Positions 19,949 through 28,847 of a stretch of 64,000 nt of DNA are shown piece after piece. Origin of the DNA: Azospirillum sp. B510 (GTDB lineage: Bacteria; Pseudomonadota; Alphaproteobacteria; Azospirillales; Azospirillaceae); the NCBI RefSeq assembly GCF_000010725.1, contig NC_013855.1:1163501-1227500 (forward strand). The letters run 5' to 3'. The notes below the pieces were generated by a model. That model saw nothing but the letters and a program-made list of their open reading frames with translations. It was not told where the DNA came from and did no database searches. The position numbers and the translations under genes were made by a program. The stretch's first letter is position 1. Each line of letters begins with the position of its first letter.

Positions 19949-21358
19949 TCAGAGGCCGACAGGCTCGGCCAGCGGTGCCTGGGCAAGGCCGAGCCGTTCC
20001 AGTTCGGCGGCGACCCTCAGGCAGGTCTCTTCGCGCCAGGGGGCGGCGATGACCTGGATGCCGATGGGCGGCGCGCCAGGCGGCGCCATCGGCACGGCGC
20101 AGACCGGCAGGCCGATGCAGGAGATCGGCTGGGTGAACAGGCCGAGATGCGGGCGCACCGGCATCTCGCGGCCGTCCAGCACCATCGTCTTCCGCCCGAC
20201 CAGCGGCGCCGTGCAGGGGGTGGCCGGGGCCAGCAGCACGTCGACCTCGCGGAACAGCGCCATCACCCGGTCATGATACCAGCGCCGCACCCGCTGCGCC
20301 TGGACGTACCAGGCCGCCGGCAGCAAGGCGCCGGCGAGGAAGCGGTCGCGGGTGTCGGGATCGAAGTCGCCGGCCCGCGTCCGCAGCCGCTCCAGATGGA
20401 AGGCGGAGCTTTCGGCGTTGGTGATGATGTAGGCCGCCGCCCGGCCAAGCTCCGCCCCCGGCAACTCGACCACCCGGTCGGTGCCGAGCGCTTGGGCGGC
20501 GCGCGCCACGGCGTCATGCGCCTCCGGCTGGCCGCCGCGCGCGAAATAACCGCCGGCGACGGCGATGCGCAGCCCATCCAGGCCGGACGCGTCGAGCGCG
20601 GGCAGCGCCGGCTCCACCGGCCGGCCGGCGCAGGCGTGGTCGCCCTCGGCCGGCCCTTGCAGCACATCATAGGCCAGCGCCAGATCGCGCACCGAGCGGG
20701 CGAAGGGACCGAGATGGTCCAGGCTGTCGCAGAAGGGGAAGCTGCCATGCCGGGTCAGCCGCCCGTAGGTCGGCTTCAACCCGAAGATGCCGCAGAACGA
20801 GGACGGCACCCGGATCGACCCGTTGGTGTCGGACCCCAGCGACAGCGGCGCCAGCCCGGCCGCCGTCGCCGCGCCGCAACCCGACGACGAGCCGCCGGCC
20901 ATCCGCGACGGGTCATGCGGGTTACGGCAGGCGCCGTCATGGGCGTTCTCGCCGGTGAAGTCATAGGCGTATTCGCCCATGTTGAGGCCACCGACCAGCA
21001 CCGCGCCGGCCGCCGTCAGCCGTCGCAGCAGCACGGCGTCGGCCGTGGCCGGCGGACGGTCCCGATTGATGCGCGAGCCGGCGCGGGTCGGCAGCCCGCC
21101 GATGTCGAACAGGTTCTTGACCGCCACCGGCACCCCGGCGAGCGGGCCGGGATCGGCCCCGGCGGCGATGCGCGCGTCAAGCTCCGCCGCCTCCCGCCGG
21201 GCGCGGTCGGCGGTGACGTCGGTGAAGGCGTTCAGCACCGGGTTCAGCCGCGCGATGCGGTCCAGCGCCGCCTCGGTGACGGCGGTGGCGGACAGGCCGC
21301 CGCCACGCACCGCCGCGGCGATCTCCCAGGCGGGCCGCGCCAGGATGCCGGCGCTCAT
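19949..21358 (-). CDS. atzE: 1-carboxybiuret hydrolase large subunit (AtzE)
   Basis: 469-residue amidase-signature protein with Lys81 (VPVAVKNLFD), Ser157-159 (MAGGSSSG) and Ser181 (SDTNGSIRVPSS). AtzE works as a complex with the small AtzG to deaminate 1-carboxybiuret in cyanuric acid catabolism. The RVRRWYHDRVMALFREVDVLLAPATP region also fits this subgroup. The 4-base start/stop overlap with atzG and the adjacent atzF make the AtzE assignment far more likely than a generic Glu-tRNA amidotransferase GatA. Confidence 0.92.
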   Translation of the reverse strand: MSAGILARPAWEIAAAVRGGGLSATAVTEAALDRIARLNPVLNAFTDVTADRARREAAELDARIAAGADPGPLAGVPVAVKNLFDIGGLPTRAGSRINRDRPPATADAVLLRRLTAAGAVLVGGLNMGEYAYDFTGENAHDGACRNPHDPSRMAGGSSSGCGAATAAGLAPLSLGSDTNGSIRVPSSFCGIFGLKPTYGRLTRHGSFPFCDSLDHLGPFARSVRDLALAYDVLQGPAEGDHACAGRPVEPALPALDASGLDGLRIAVAGGYFARGGQPEAHDAVARAAQALGTDRVVELPGAELGRAAAYIITNAESSAFHLERLRTRAGDFDPDTRDRFLAGALLPAAWYVQAQRVRRWYHDRVMALFREVDVLLAPATPCTAPLVGRKTMVLDGREMPVRPHLGLFTQPISCIGLPVCAVPMAPPGAPPIGIQVIAAPWREETCLRVAAELERLGLAQAPLAEPVGL

Positions 21359-21570
21359 GCGTCACCCGACGCCGCGGGGCCGGGCCGGAACACCGGGGCG
21401 GGGTCGAGCGCGTCGTCGGCCAGCGGGGCGGCCATCAGCGCCGCGGCCATGCCGCGGGCCAGCGTCAGGAAAGCCGCCACCCCCGGCTTGTGGGCGTCGG
21501 CGATAACCAGCCCGCAGGCGGGAGCCATCGTCTCCATATGGCGAAGCGGGTCGAACTCGGGATCGGTCAT
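21355..21570 (-). CDS. atzG: 1-carboxybiuret hydrolase small subunit (AtzG, DUF4089)
   Basis: 71 residues, easily missed. It begins MTDPEFDPLRHMETMAPACG and has the GVAAFLTLARGMAAALMAAPL helix that packs on AtzE; length and sequence style match AtzG/DUF4089 (about 68 residues). ATG at 21570 with GGGAG upstream. The stop overlaps the atzE start (ATGA), implying translational coupling and equimolar subunits. The frame runs open further 5', but only over the atzH-like gene on the other strand. Confidence 0.88.
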   Translation of the reverse strand: MTDPEFDPLRHMETMAPACGLVIADAHKPGVAAFLTLARGMAAALMAAPLADDALDPAPVFRPGPAASGDA

Positions 21571-21634
21571 GCGGCAGGGACTCCCGTCGAAAGAGCGCTG
21601 GGACAAATGCGATGAGTGGGGTGGCCGAAGCTGG

Positions 21635-21657
21635 CTTGCATGCAGTCTTGCATGCAA
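21635..21657. promoter_or_regulatory. Tandem TTGCATGCA operator between atzG and atzH
   Basis: TTGCATGCA occurs at 21636-21644 and again at 21648-21656 (12 bases apart), the second extended to the palindrome TTGCATGCAA. The same motif recurs at 23024-23045 before the ABC transporter. It is probably the binding site of the GntR regulator encoded in between. Confidence 0.7.
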
Positions 21658-21696
21658 TATGGCGGGACGCCACCTGTTTGCTGATGGAAAGGACGA

Positions 21697-22113
21697 ATGA
21701 TCATGGATCCGCAGGACAGCGCGATGGACGATATGGAGGTCAACCGGCCCGAGGTGGTCGCCGCGGTGACGGCGGCGTTCGAGCGTTACGAGGCGGCGCT
21801 GATGACCAACGACGTCGCCACCCTGAACGCGCTGTTCTGGCGGGATCCGCGCACGGTACGCTTCGGCGCCGACGGTCCGGCCTACGGCTTCGACGCCATC
21901 GCCGCCTTCCGCAGCGGGCGCGACGTATCGGGCCTCGCCCGCGTGCTGGAGAGCGTGGTGATCACCAGCTTCGGCGACCGCTTCGCCACCGCGCTGTGCG
22001 CCTATCGCCGCACCGCCACCGGCCGCGTCGGCTGGCAGAGCCAGAGCTGGGTGCGGATGGCCGAGGGCTGGCGGATCGTCGCCGCCCATGTCAGCCTGGA
22101 ACCGGCGCCTTGA
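21697..22113 (+). CDS. atzH: AtzH-like protein (DUF3225 / HpxZ family)
   Basis: 138 residues with an NTF2-like pattern (AVTAAFERYEAALMTNDVATLNALFW; VRFGADGPAYGFDAIAAF; CAYRRTATGRVGWQSQSWVRMAEGWRIVAAHVS). DUF3225 proteins include HpxZ of oxalurate catabolism and AtzH, the 1,3-dicarboxyurea-processing partner of AtzEG. The ATG at 21697 is preceded by GGAAAGGACG; a second ATG lies two codons later. Its position divergent from atzG, across a shared operator, supports AtzH rather than HpxZ. Confidence 0.82.
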   Translation: MIMDPQDSAMDDMEVNRPEVVAAVTAAFERYEAALMTNDVATLNALFWRDPRTVRFGADGPAYGFDAIAAFRSGRDVSGLARVLESVVITSFGDRFATALCAYRRTATGRVGWQSQSWVRMAEGWRIVAAHVSLEPAP

Positions 22114-22285
22114 CGGCCCGGCCTCCGGCACCGCGCCGCCCCCTGCGCCGTCCCCTGCGCCGCACGGACTGGCTGCGGCGATACGCAAGGCTGGAACCAT
22201 CGCGCGCATCCCATGTATACCACGGCGGCGCACCCGGACGACGGCGTCCGGGCGCCGGATCCGCGGGACGAGGATACACCCAGTC

Positions 22286-23002
22286 ATGAGCTTGCAGGCT
22301 GAACCCGGTTTACGCCTGGAACAGGACGATGCCGCCGAGCCGCTGGACCGCCAGTCGCGCGGCACGCTGGCGGAAACCCTGCGGCGGCACTTGGCCGACG
22401 ACATCCTGGATGGCCGCCTGCTGCCCGGCATCCGCCTGGACGAGCATGAACTGGCCGCCCGCTTCGGCGTCTCCCGCACCCCGGTGCGCGAGGCGTTCAA
22501 GCTGCTGGCCGCGACCGGGCTGGTCCAGGTGCGCCCCAACAAGGGCGTCGTCGTCACCTCCATCACCCCGGAACGGCTGGCCGAGATGTTCGAGGTGATG
22601 GGCGAGATCGAGGCGGCCTGCGCCCGGTTCGCGGCACTGCGGATGACGGAGGAGGAGCGCGGGCGGTTGGCCGCCCTGCATGCCGAGGCCGGGGCACTGG
22701 CCCGCGCCGGCGACCGCGAGGGCTATGACGGCATGAACACCCGGTTCCATTCCGCCATCTATGCCGGGGCGCACAATGATTACATGCAGGAGACCGCCCA
22801 GGCGATCCGCCAGCGCCTGCGCCCGTTCCGCCGTGCCCAATTCCGCGTCACCGGCCGGCTGTCGCTGTCCTGGCTGGAGCATGATGCGGTGGTGCGCGCC
22901 ATCCTGCATCGCGACGGCGAGGCGGCCTATCACGCCTTGCGCCTGCACGTCACCACGGTCGGCGACGCCTCGGCCGGATATGTCGGACGATCGGCCGGCT
23001 GA
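22286..23002 (+). CDS. GntR-family regulator (FadR/FCD subfamily)
   Basis: 238 residues. The winged helix (TLAETLRRHLADDILDGRLLPGIRLDEHELAARFGVSRTPVREAFKLLAATGLVQVRPNKG) is followed by an all-helical FCD effector domain (EMFEVMGEIEAACARFAALR; MNTRFHSAIYAGAHNDYM; WLEHDAVVRAILHRDGEAAYHALRLHV), in which the Glu/His residues usually bind a metal. Start chosen at ATG 22286; the longer frame upstream is Pro/Arg-rich and unlike the family. It sits between the two TTGCATGCA operator sites and is the likely regulator of both the atz genes and the ABC transporter. Confidence 0.92.
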   Translation: MSLQAEPGLRLEQDDAAEPLDRQSRGTLAETLRRHLADDILDGRLLPGIRLDEHELAARFGVSRTPVREAFKLLAATGLVQVRPNKGVVVTSITPERLAEMFEVMGEIEAACARFAALRMTEEERGRLAALHAEAGALARAGDREGYDGMNTRFHSAIYAGAHNDYMQETAQAIRQRLRPFRRAQFRVTGRLSLSWLEHDAVVRAILHRDGEAAYHALRLHVTTVGDASAGYVGRSAG

Positions 23003-23023
23003 CCGGGCGGTGTATACGCCATC

Positions 23024-23045
23024 TTGCATGCACGAATGCATGCAA
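23024..23045. promoter_or_regulatory. Inverted TTGCATGCA operator before the BMP transporter operon
   Basis: TTGCATGCA (23024-23032) and TGCATGCAA (23037-23045) are arranged as an inverted pair. Same core as at 21636-21656. It lies directly after the GntR stop and about 240 bases upstream of the sigma54 promoter. Confidence 0.7.
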
Positions 23046-23105
23046 ACCAGACAGAGTGATAACCCAGAAAATATCAATATAAATCAACATTATATGGATT
23101 CGTCA

Positions 23106-23166
23106 CTGCCTGCAACACTGCCCGATGATAATGGGAATGGGACGGTACTGATCGTTTTGCAGGCAG
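23106..23166. promoter_or_regulatory. Widely spaced perfect inverted repeat (possible enhancer sites)
   Basis: CTGCCTGCAA at 23106-23115 and its exact complement TTGCAGGCAG at 23157-23166, centre-to-centre 51 bases (about five helical turns). The sites lie roughly 120-180 bases upstream of the sigma54 promoter, the zone where enhancer-binding proteins act. No NtrC consensus is evident, so the binding protein is unknown. Confidence 0.45.
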
Positions 23167-23282
23167 ATTCCGATGTAAAGACGTTAAAAACAGGCAGGCG
23201 AACGCGTCCATAGGCTGACCAAACAGCGTTCTTGAATGCAATCTGGCCGGATTCCAGCCACCGTCACCGCCCCGCCCTCCCC

Positions 23283-23297
23283 TGGCACAGGTTTTGC
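23283..23297 (+). promoter_or_regulatory. Sigma54 (RpoN) promoter of the biuret/BMP transporter operon
   Basis: TGGCAC-AGGTT-TTGC matches the -24/-12 consensus at every invariant position with exact spacing. It ends 46 bases before the ATG of the substrate-binding protein gene. Dependence on RpoN would link the operon to nitrogen limitation. Confidence 0.8.
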
Positions 23298-23342
23298 GGA
23301 TGCTCCCGGCAAACCTGCACCACACGACAAGGGGTATGCACC

Positions 23343-24470
23343 ATGGGCAACGCATTGCGCTTTTCCCGCCGCTCCGTCCTGAAGACGATGACGGCGGCCG
23401 GTGGGCTGGGGGCGCTCGGCGCCGGTCTGCCCTGGACGCCGGCGATGGCGAAGACCCTGGTGATCGGGTTCCTCTATGTCGGCCCGCGCGACGATTACGG
23501 CTACAATCAGGCCCATGCCGAAGGGGCCGCCGCCGTCAAGGCGATGCCCGGCGTCAAGGTGCTGGAGGAGGAGAAGGTCGCCGAAACCATCGACGTCGAG
23601 AACAGCATGGAGAGCATGATCAACCTCGACGGCGCCTCGCTGCTGTTCCCGACCTCCTTCGGCTATTTCGACCCCTATGTTCTGAAGGAGGCGAAGAAGC
23701 ATCCCGACCTGACCTTCCTGCATTGCGGCGGGCTGTGGACGCCGGGCAAGCACCCGACCAACGTCGGCAGCTATTTCGGCTACATCGACGAGGCCGAATA
23801 TCTGTCGGGCATCGTCGCCGCCTATGCCAGCAAGTCGAAGAAGCTGGGCTTCGTCGCCGCCAAGCCGATCCCGCAGGTGCTGCGCAACATCAACTCCTTC
23901 ACGCTGGGCGCCCGCTCCGTCGACCCTGCCATCACCACGGCGGTGGTGTTCACCGGCGACTGGTCGATGCCGGTCAAGGAGGCGGAGGCGGCCAACAGCC
24001 TGATCGACCAGGGCGCCGACGTTCTGACCTGCCATGTCGACAGCCCCAAGGTGATCGTCGAGACCGCCGAGAAGCGCGGCGTCTTCTGCACCGGCTACCA
24101 TGCCAGCCAGGCGACGCTGGCGCCCAAGGGCTATCTGACCGGCGCCGAATGGAACTGGGCCAAGGTCTATACCGACTTCGTGAAGATGGCGCAGGGCGGG
24201 ATCGCGCCGCCCAACCTCGTGCGCGGCGGGCTGAAGGAGGGCATCATCAAGACCTCCCCCTATGGTGCGGCGGTGTCCGACGCCGCGCGCAAGCACGCCG
24301 ACGAGGTGAAGGCCAAATTCATGGATGGCAGCTTCGTCATCTACAAGGGACCGATCAAGGACAACAAGGGCAACAGCGTGATCGCCGAGGGAAAGAGCCA
24401 CGGCCAGACCGACATCGCGCTGGAATCGATGAACTGGCTGGTCGAGGGCGTGACCGGCTCGATCTCCTGA
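23343..24470 (+). CDS. BMP/PnrA-family ABC transporter substrate-binding protein
   Basis: 375 residues. A twin-arginine-type signal (FSRRSVLKTM, residues 8-17, then a hydrophobic stretch ending PAMA) suggests Tat export to the periplasm. The mature part matches the basic membrane protein/PnrA fold used for nucleosides and related N-heterocycles (IGFLYVGPRDDYGYNQAHAEG; VGSYFGYIDEAEYLSGIVAA; YLTGAEWNWAKVYTDFVK). The longer frame from 23232 is rejected because the signal peptide begins at 23343. Given the downstream biuret hydrolase, the ligand may be biuret, cyanuric acid or another ureide (inference). Confidence 0.9.
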   Translation: MGNALRFSRRSVLKTMTAAGGLGALGAGLPWTPAMAKTLVIGFLYVGPRDDYGYNQAHAEGAAAVKAMPGVKVLEEEKVAETIDVENSMESMINLDGASLLFPTSFGYFDPYVLKEAKKHPDLTFLHCGGLWTPGKHPTNVGSYFGYIDEAEYLSGIVAAYASKSKKLGFVAAKPIPQVLRNINSFTLGARSVDPAITTAVVFTGDWSMPVKEAEAANSLIDQGADVLTCHVDSPKVIVETAEKRGVFCTGYHASQATLAPKGYLTGAEWNWAKVYTDFVKMAQGGIAPPNLVRGGLKEGIIKTSPYGAAVSDAARKHADEVKAKFMDGSFVIYKGPIKDNKGNSVIAEGKSHGQTDIALESMNWLVEGVTGSIS

Positions 24471-24513
24471 CCGCCCTCTCCTGACCGCAGCAGAATAGCC
24501 GGGAGTGCCGCCG

Positions 24514-25611
24514 ATGCGACCGTTCCTGCACGGTGCCGTGACCAGACTGTCCGCAACCCTGTCAGCCCTGGCGGTGCCGGTCGCGGCGGTGGCGGTGTCG
24601 CTCGCCCTGTTCGGCGCCTTCGTGGCGCTGGCCGGGGTCGATCCGGTGGAGATGTACCAGCTGATGTACCGGGGCGCCTTCGGCACCTGGTTCTCCTGGC
24701 AGAACACGCTGACCCGCGCGGCACCGTTGATCCTGGCCGCGCTCTGCACGGCGCTGCCGGCCCAGCTCGGGCTGGTGATCATCGGCGGCGAGGGCGCGCT
24801 GGTGCTGGGGGCGCTGGCGGCGGCGGCGACGGGCATGGCGCTGAACGGCGCGCCGGCGGCGCTGGTGCTGCCGGCGATGGCGCTGGCCGGCATGGCCGGC
24901 GGCGCGCTGCTGATCGGCGGGGCCGGGGCGCTGCGCCAGTGGCGCGGCGTCAACGAGACGATCTCCAGCCTGCTGCTGACCTACATCGCCATCGCCGTGC
25001 TGAACCACATGGTGGAAGGGCCGCTGAAGGACCCGTCCAGCCTCAACAAGCCCTCCACCCCGCCGCTGGCCGACGCCTACATGATCGGCACATTGCCGGG
25101 CAGCAGCGTCCATTGGGGGCTGGTGGTCGGCATCGTCTGCGCGGTGGCGGCCTGGGTGCTGATGCGGCGGACCACCTTCGGCTTCGCCGCCCGCATGGTC
25201 GGCGGCAACCCGCGCGCGGCGCGGATGGCCGGGCTGCCGGTCGGCCGGCTGCTGGTCGTCACCACCGCGCTGGCCGGGGCGGCGGCCGGGCTGGCCGGCA
25301 TGGTGGAGGTCGCGGCGGTGCATGGCCGGGCCAGCGCCTCGCTGGTCGCCGGCTACGGCTCCACCGGCATCCTGGTCGCCTTCCTCGCCCGGCAGAACCC
25401 GCTGGCCGTCATTCCGGTCGCCGTGCTGTTCGGCGGCATCGGCGCCAGCGGCGGCCTGCTGCAACGCCGGCTGGATCTGCCCGACGCCTCGGTCCTGGTG
25501 CTTCAGGGCATCATCTTCGTCGTACTGCTGGCGAGCGAGGCGATGCGGGGCCGCCTGCGCCTGTTCGCCCTTCCCACCGGCACCGCCAACCCCACCCCCA
25601 AGGAGGCCTGA
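24514..25611 (+). CDS. ABC transporter permease (nucleoside/BMP type), subunit 1
   Basis: 365 residues with eight to ten membrane spans. GGEGALVLGALAAAATG, QWRGVNETISSLLLTYIAIAVLN and AGYGSTGILVAFLARQNPLAVIPVAVLFGGI are typical of BPD_transp_2 permeases paired with BMP-type binding proteins. ATG at 24514 has GGGAG eight bases ahead; a GTG nine bases earlier is the alternative. The stop is two bases before the second permease. Confidence 0.9.
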   Translation: MRPFLHGAVTRLSATLSALAVPVAAVAVSLALFGAFVALAGVDPVEMYQLMYRGAFGTWFSWQNTLTRAAPLILAALCTALPAQLGLVIIGGEGALVLGALAAAATGMALNGAPAALVLPAMALAGMAGGALLIGGAGALRQWRGVNETISSLLLTYIAIAVLNHMVEGPLKDPSSLNKPSTPPLADAYMIGTLPGSSVHWGLVVGIVCAVAAWVLMRRTTFGFAARMVGGNPRAARMAGLPVGRLLVVTTALAGAAAGLAGMVEVAAVHGRASASLVAGYGSTGILVAFLARQNPLAVIPVAVLFGGIGASGGLLQRRLDLPDASVLVLQGIIFVVLLASEAMRGRLRLFALPTGTANPTPKEA

Positions 25612-25613
25612 GC

Positions 25614-26540
25614 ATGGACCAAGTGTCGCTGGGATGGTGGGGGGTGCCGCTGGCGGTGCTGGCCGGGGCCATCCGCGTTTCCACCCCCTTCCTGTTCGTC
25701 AGCCTCGGCGAATGCCTGACGGAGAAGAGCGGCCGCATCAATCTCGGCCTGGAGGGCACGCTGGTGATGGGCGCCATGAGCGGCTACGCCACCGCCTACC
25801 TGACCGGCAACCCGTGGGCCGGGGTGCTGGTCGCCGGGCTGGCCGGCTCCCTGCTCGGCACGCTGCACGCGGCGATCTGCGCGCTGGAGCGGGTGAACGA
25901 CATCGCGGTCGGCATCGCCCTGATGCTGCTGGGAACCGGGCTCGCCTTCTTCCTCGGCAAGCCCTTCATCCAGCCACAGGCGCCGCAACTGCCGTCCATC
26001 CCGTTCGGCTGGTGGAGCAGCTCGGCGCAGGTGCGATCCGCGCTGGACATCAACCCGCTGTTCCTGGCCGGTCTGGCGCTGGCGCCGCTGCTGCTGTGGG
26101 GGCTGCGCACCACGCGCTGGGGCATGGTGCTGCGCATCGTCGGCGAGAGCGCCGAGGCGGCCCGCGCCATGGGCTATCCGATCAACCGGGTGCGCCTGCT
26201 CGCCACGGCGGCGGGCGGCTTCCTCGCCGGGGTCGGCGGCTCCTTCCTGTCGCTGTCCTACCCCGGCAGTTGGAACGAACGGCTGTCGAGCGGCCAGGGC
26301 ATCACCGCGGTGGCGCTGGTCATCTTCGCCCGCTGGGACCCGGTGCTGTGCATCTGGGCCTCCCTGCTGTTCGGTGGAGCCGGGGCGCTGGGGCCTGCGC
26401 TGCAATCGGTCGGGGTGACGCAGGGCTACCACCTGTTCAATGCCGCACCCTATGTCCTGACGCTCGCCATCATGATCGCCACCTCGTCCTCGCGCCACCG
26501 GCTGGCCGGCGCGCCGGCCGAACTGTCCGTCACCCGATAG
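25614..26540 (+). CDS. ABC transporter permease (nucleoside/BMP type), subunit 2
   Basis: 308 residues. Shorter partner permease with [34 protein letters not shown], the conserved opening of this family, and [21 protein letters not shown]. It starts two bases after the first permease, behind AAGGAGG, so the two are translationally linked and should form the heterodimeric channel. Confidence 0.9.
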   Translation: MDQVSLGWWGVPLAVLAGAIRVSTPFLFVSLGECLTEKSGRINLGLEGTLVMGAMSGYATAYLTGNPWAGVLVAGLAGSLLGTLHAAICALERVNDIAVGIALMLLGTGLAFFLGKPFIQPQAPQLPSIPFGWWSSSAQVRSALDINPLFLAGLALAPLLLWGLRTTRWGMVLRIVGESAEAARAMGYPINRVRLLATAAGGFLAGVGGSFLSLSYPGSWNERLSSGQGITAVALVIFARWDPVLCIWASLLFGGAGALGPALQSVGVTQGYHLFNAAPYVLTLAIMIATSSSRHRLAGAPAELSVTR

Positions 26541-26550
26541 GAGACCCGCC

Positions 26551-27234
26551 ATGACCGAACGTTTCGTGCCGGCCGCCCCCTATCCCTGGCCCTACAACGG
26601 CGACCTGACGCCGGCCAACACCGCGCTGATCGTCATCGACATGCAGACGGACTTCTGCGGCACCGGCGGCTATGTCGACAGCATGGGCTACGATCTGAGC
26701 CTGACCCGCGCGCCGATCGAGCCGATCCGGGCGCTGCTGGCGGCGATGCGGGCCGGCGGCTATCACATCCTGCACACCCGCGAGGGGCACCGGCCCGACC
26801 TGTCCGACCTGCCGGCGAACAAGCGCTGGCGGTCGCGGCGGATCGGCGCCGGCATCGGCGACCCCGGCCCCTGCGGCCGCATCCTGGTCCGCGGCGAACC
26901 GGGATGGGAGATCATCCCCGACCTGGCGCCGCTGCCCGGTGAACCGGTGATCGACAAGCCGGGCAAGGGCAGCTTCTGCGCCACCGACCTGGAGCTGATC
27001 CTGACGACGCGCGGCATCCGCAATCTGGTGCTGACCGGCATCACCACCGATGTCTGCGTCCACACGACGATGCGCGAGGCGAACGACCGCGGCTTCGAAT
27101 GCCTGCTGCTGGCCGATTGCTGCGGCGCCACCGATCCCGGCAACCACGCGGCGGCGGTCAGGATGGTGACGATGCAGGGCGGCGTCTTCGGCGCCGTCGC
27201 CAACTCCCGCGATTTGATCGAGGCGCTGCCATGA
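26551..27234 (+). CDS. biuH: Biuret amidohydrolase (BiuH-like, isochorismatase fold)
   Basis: 227 residues. Hydrolyses biuret to allophanate and ammonia, feeding AtzF. The Asp-Lys-Cys triad of cysteine hydrolases is at Asp30 ([10 protein letters not shown]), Lys136 ([10 protein letters not shown]) and Cys169 ([10 protein letters not shown]), each six residues lower than Asp36/Lys142/Cys175 as I recall for the Rhizobium leguminosarum enzyme. The stretches [23 protein letters not shown] and [16 protein letters not shown] also look BiuH-like. It sits inside the ABC operon; the stop overlaps the ATPase start (ATGA). RutB-like ureidoacrylate hydrolase is a less likely alternative. Confidence 0.85.
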   Translation: MTERFVPAAPYPWPYNGDLTPANTALIVIDMQTDFCGTGGYVDSMGYDLSLTRAPIEPIRALLAAMRAGGYHILHTREGHRPDLSDLPANKRWRSRRIGAGIGDPGPCGRILVRGEPGWEIIPDLAPLPGEPVIDKPGKGSFCATDLELILTTRGIRNLVLTGITTDVCVHTTMREANDRGFECLLLADCCGATDPGNHAAAVRMVTMQGGVFGAVANSRDLIEALP

Positions 27235-28820
27235 CCGTGATGTCCCGGATCGTCCCGTCGCCGCCCGCCATCCCCGTTGGCCTTGCCAGCGACGGCCCGC
27301 CGGCACCCGGACTGGAGGCGGTTGCGATCACCAAGCGGTTCGGCGCCTTCACCGCGCTCGACACCGTGTCACTGAAGCTGCGCCCCGGCACCGTCCATGC
27401 CCTTCTCGGCGAGAACGGCGCCGGCAAGAGCACGCTGGTGAAGTGCATCATGGGCTTCCATCGGCCGGACGAGGGCGCGGTGGTGGTCGGTGACCGCGAG
27501 GTGGTGATCGGCGACCCGCGCGCCGCCCAGATCCACGGGCTGGGCATGGTCTACCAGCATTTCACCCTGGTGCCGCGCATGACGGTGCTGGAAAATCTGG
27601 TGATGGCGCGGGCCAGCGTCCCCGCCGTGATCGACTGGCGGGCGGAGCGGCGGCGGCTGGCCGCCTTCCTCGACACCATGCCCTTCACCATCGACGTCGA
27701 CGCGCCGGTCGCCACGCTCGCCGCCGGCGACAAGCAGAAGGCGGAGATCGTCAAGCAGCTCTACCTCGACGCCCGCGTGCTGATCCTCGACGAGCCGACC
27801 TCGGTCCTGACCCCGGACGAGGCCGACGAGACGCTGGGGCTGATCCGCGGCATGGCGCTGGCCGGACGGCTCAGCGTGCTGATCATCACCCACAAGTTCC
27901 GCGAGGTGATGGCCTTCGCCGACGATGTGACCGTGCTGCGGCGCGGCCGGCTCGCCGGGGCGGGCGCGGTCGCCGACCACACGCCCGACAGCCTCGCCCG
28001 GCTGATGATCGGCGACGGCGGCACGGCGGCGCCGGTCGAACGCCGCGGCCCGCCCGGAAGCGCGGCGCGGCTGCGGATATCCGGCCTGCGCGCCGACGAC
28101 GACGGCGGCCTGCCGGCGCTGCATGGCGTCGATCTGACGGTGCGCATGGGCGAGATCGTCGGGGTCGCCGGGGTGTCCGGCAACGGGCAGGTCGAGCTGG
28201 TGCAGGTGCTGGCCGGCCAGCGCGCCGCCACCGCCGGCAGCGTGGAGGTCGGTGACGAGCCCTACCGGGCGACGCGGGAGGAGATGCGGCGCCACAAGGT
28301 CCATTGCCTGCCGGAGGAGCCGCTGCGCAACGCCTGCGTGCCCGGCATGAGCGTGGCGGAGAACATGGCCTTCCGCAGCTTCGACGAGCCGCCGATCACC
28401 CGGGGTGGCGGCTGGCTGGGCGGCTGGTGGCTCGATCCGGCGGCGATGCGCCGCGCGGCGCTCGACCTGATCGCCCGCTACCGGGTGAAGACCACCGGGC
28501 CGGATGCGCCGATCGCCACCCTGTCCGGCGGCAACGTCCAGCGCGCCGTACTGGCCCGTGAGCTGTCGCGCGAGGTCGATGTGCTGATCGCCGCCAATCC
28601 GGTGTTCGGCCTGGACTTCGCCGCGGTCGCCGACATCCATGCCCAGATCGTCGAGGCGCGCAACCGCGGCACCGCCGTGCTGCTGGTCAGCGAGGATCTC
28701 GACGAGCTGCTGGAACTGTCCGACCGGCTGGTGGTGATGTCGCATGGCGCCATCGTCCATGAGACCACCCCGGCCGCGGCCGACCTGACGGTGATCGGAC
28801 GCCGCATGGCCGGCCACTGA
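27231..28820 (+). CDS. ABC transporter ATP-binding protein, two nucleotide-binding domains
   Basis: 529 residues. Domain 1 has Walker [10 protein letters not shown], the signature-like [11 protein letters not shown] and Walker [10 protein letters not shown]. Domain 2 has a degenerate Walker A ([10 protein letters not shown]), the signature [16 protein letters not shown] and a modified Walker B ([12 protein letters not shown]). This asymmetry is normal for sugar- and nucleoside-type ABC importers. Starts within the biuH stop. It energises the two permeases upstream. Confidence 0.93.
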   Translation: MTVMSRIVPSPPAIPVGLASDGPPAPGLEAVAITKRFGAFTALDTVSLKLRPGTVHALLGENGAGKSTLVKCIMGFHRPDEGAVVVGDREVVIGDPRAAQIHGLGMVYQHFTLVPRMTVLENLVMARASVPAVIDWRAERRRLAAFLDTMPFTIDVDAPVATLAAGDKQKAEIVKQLYLDARVLILDEPTSVLTPDEADETLGLIRGMALAGRLSVLIITHKFREVMAFADDVTVLRRGRLAGAGAVADHTPDSLARLMIGDGGTAAPVERRGPPGSAARLRISGLRADDDGGLPALHGVDLTVRMGEIVGVAGVSGNGQVELVQVLAGQRAATAGSVEVGDEPYRATREEMRRHKVHCLPEEPLRNACVPGMSVAENMAFRSFDEPPITRGGGWLGGWWLDPAAMRRAALDLIARYRVKTTGPDAPIATLSGGNVQRAVLARELSREVDVLIAANPVFGLDFAAVADIHAQIVEARNRGTAVLLVSEDLDELLELSDRLVVMSHGAIVHETTPAAADLTVIGRRMAGH

Positions 28821-28847
28821 GCATGATGATGATATGACGGACTGACT

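Noticed and set aside
19949-21358. Reading the amidase as Glu-tRNA(Gln) amidotransferase subunit A
   Set aside because: The overlapping DUF4089-like small gene and adjacent allophanate hydrolase fit AtzE; no gatB or gatC nearby.
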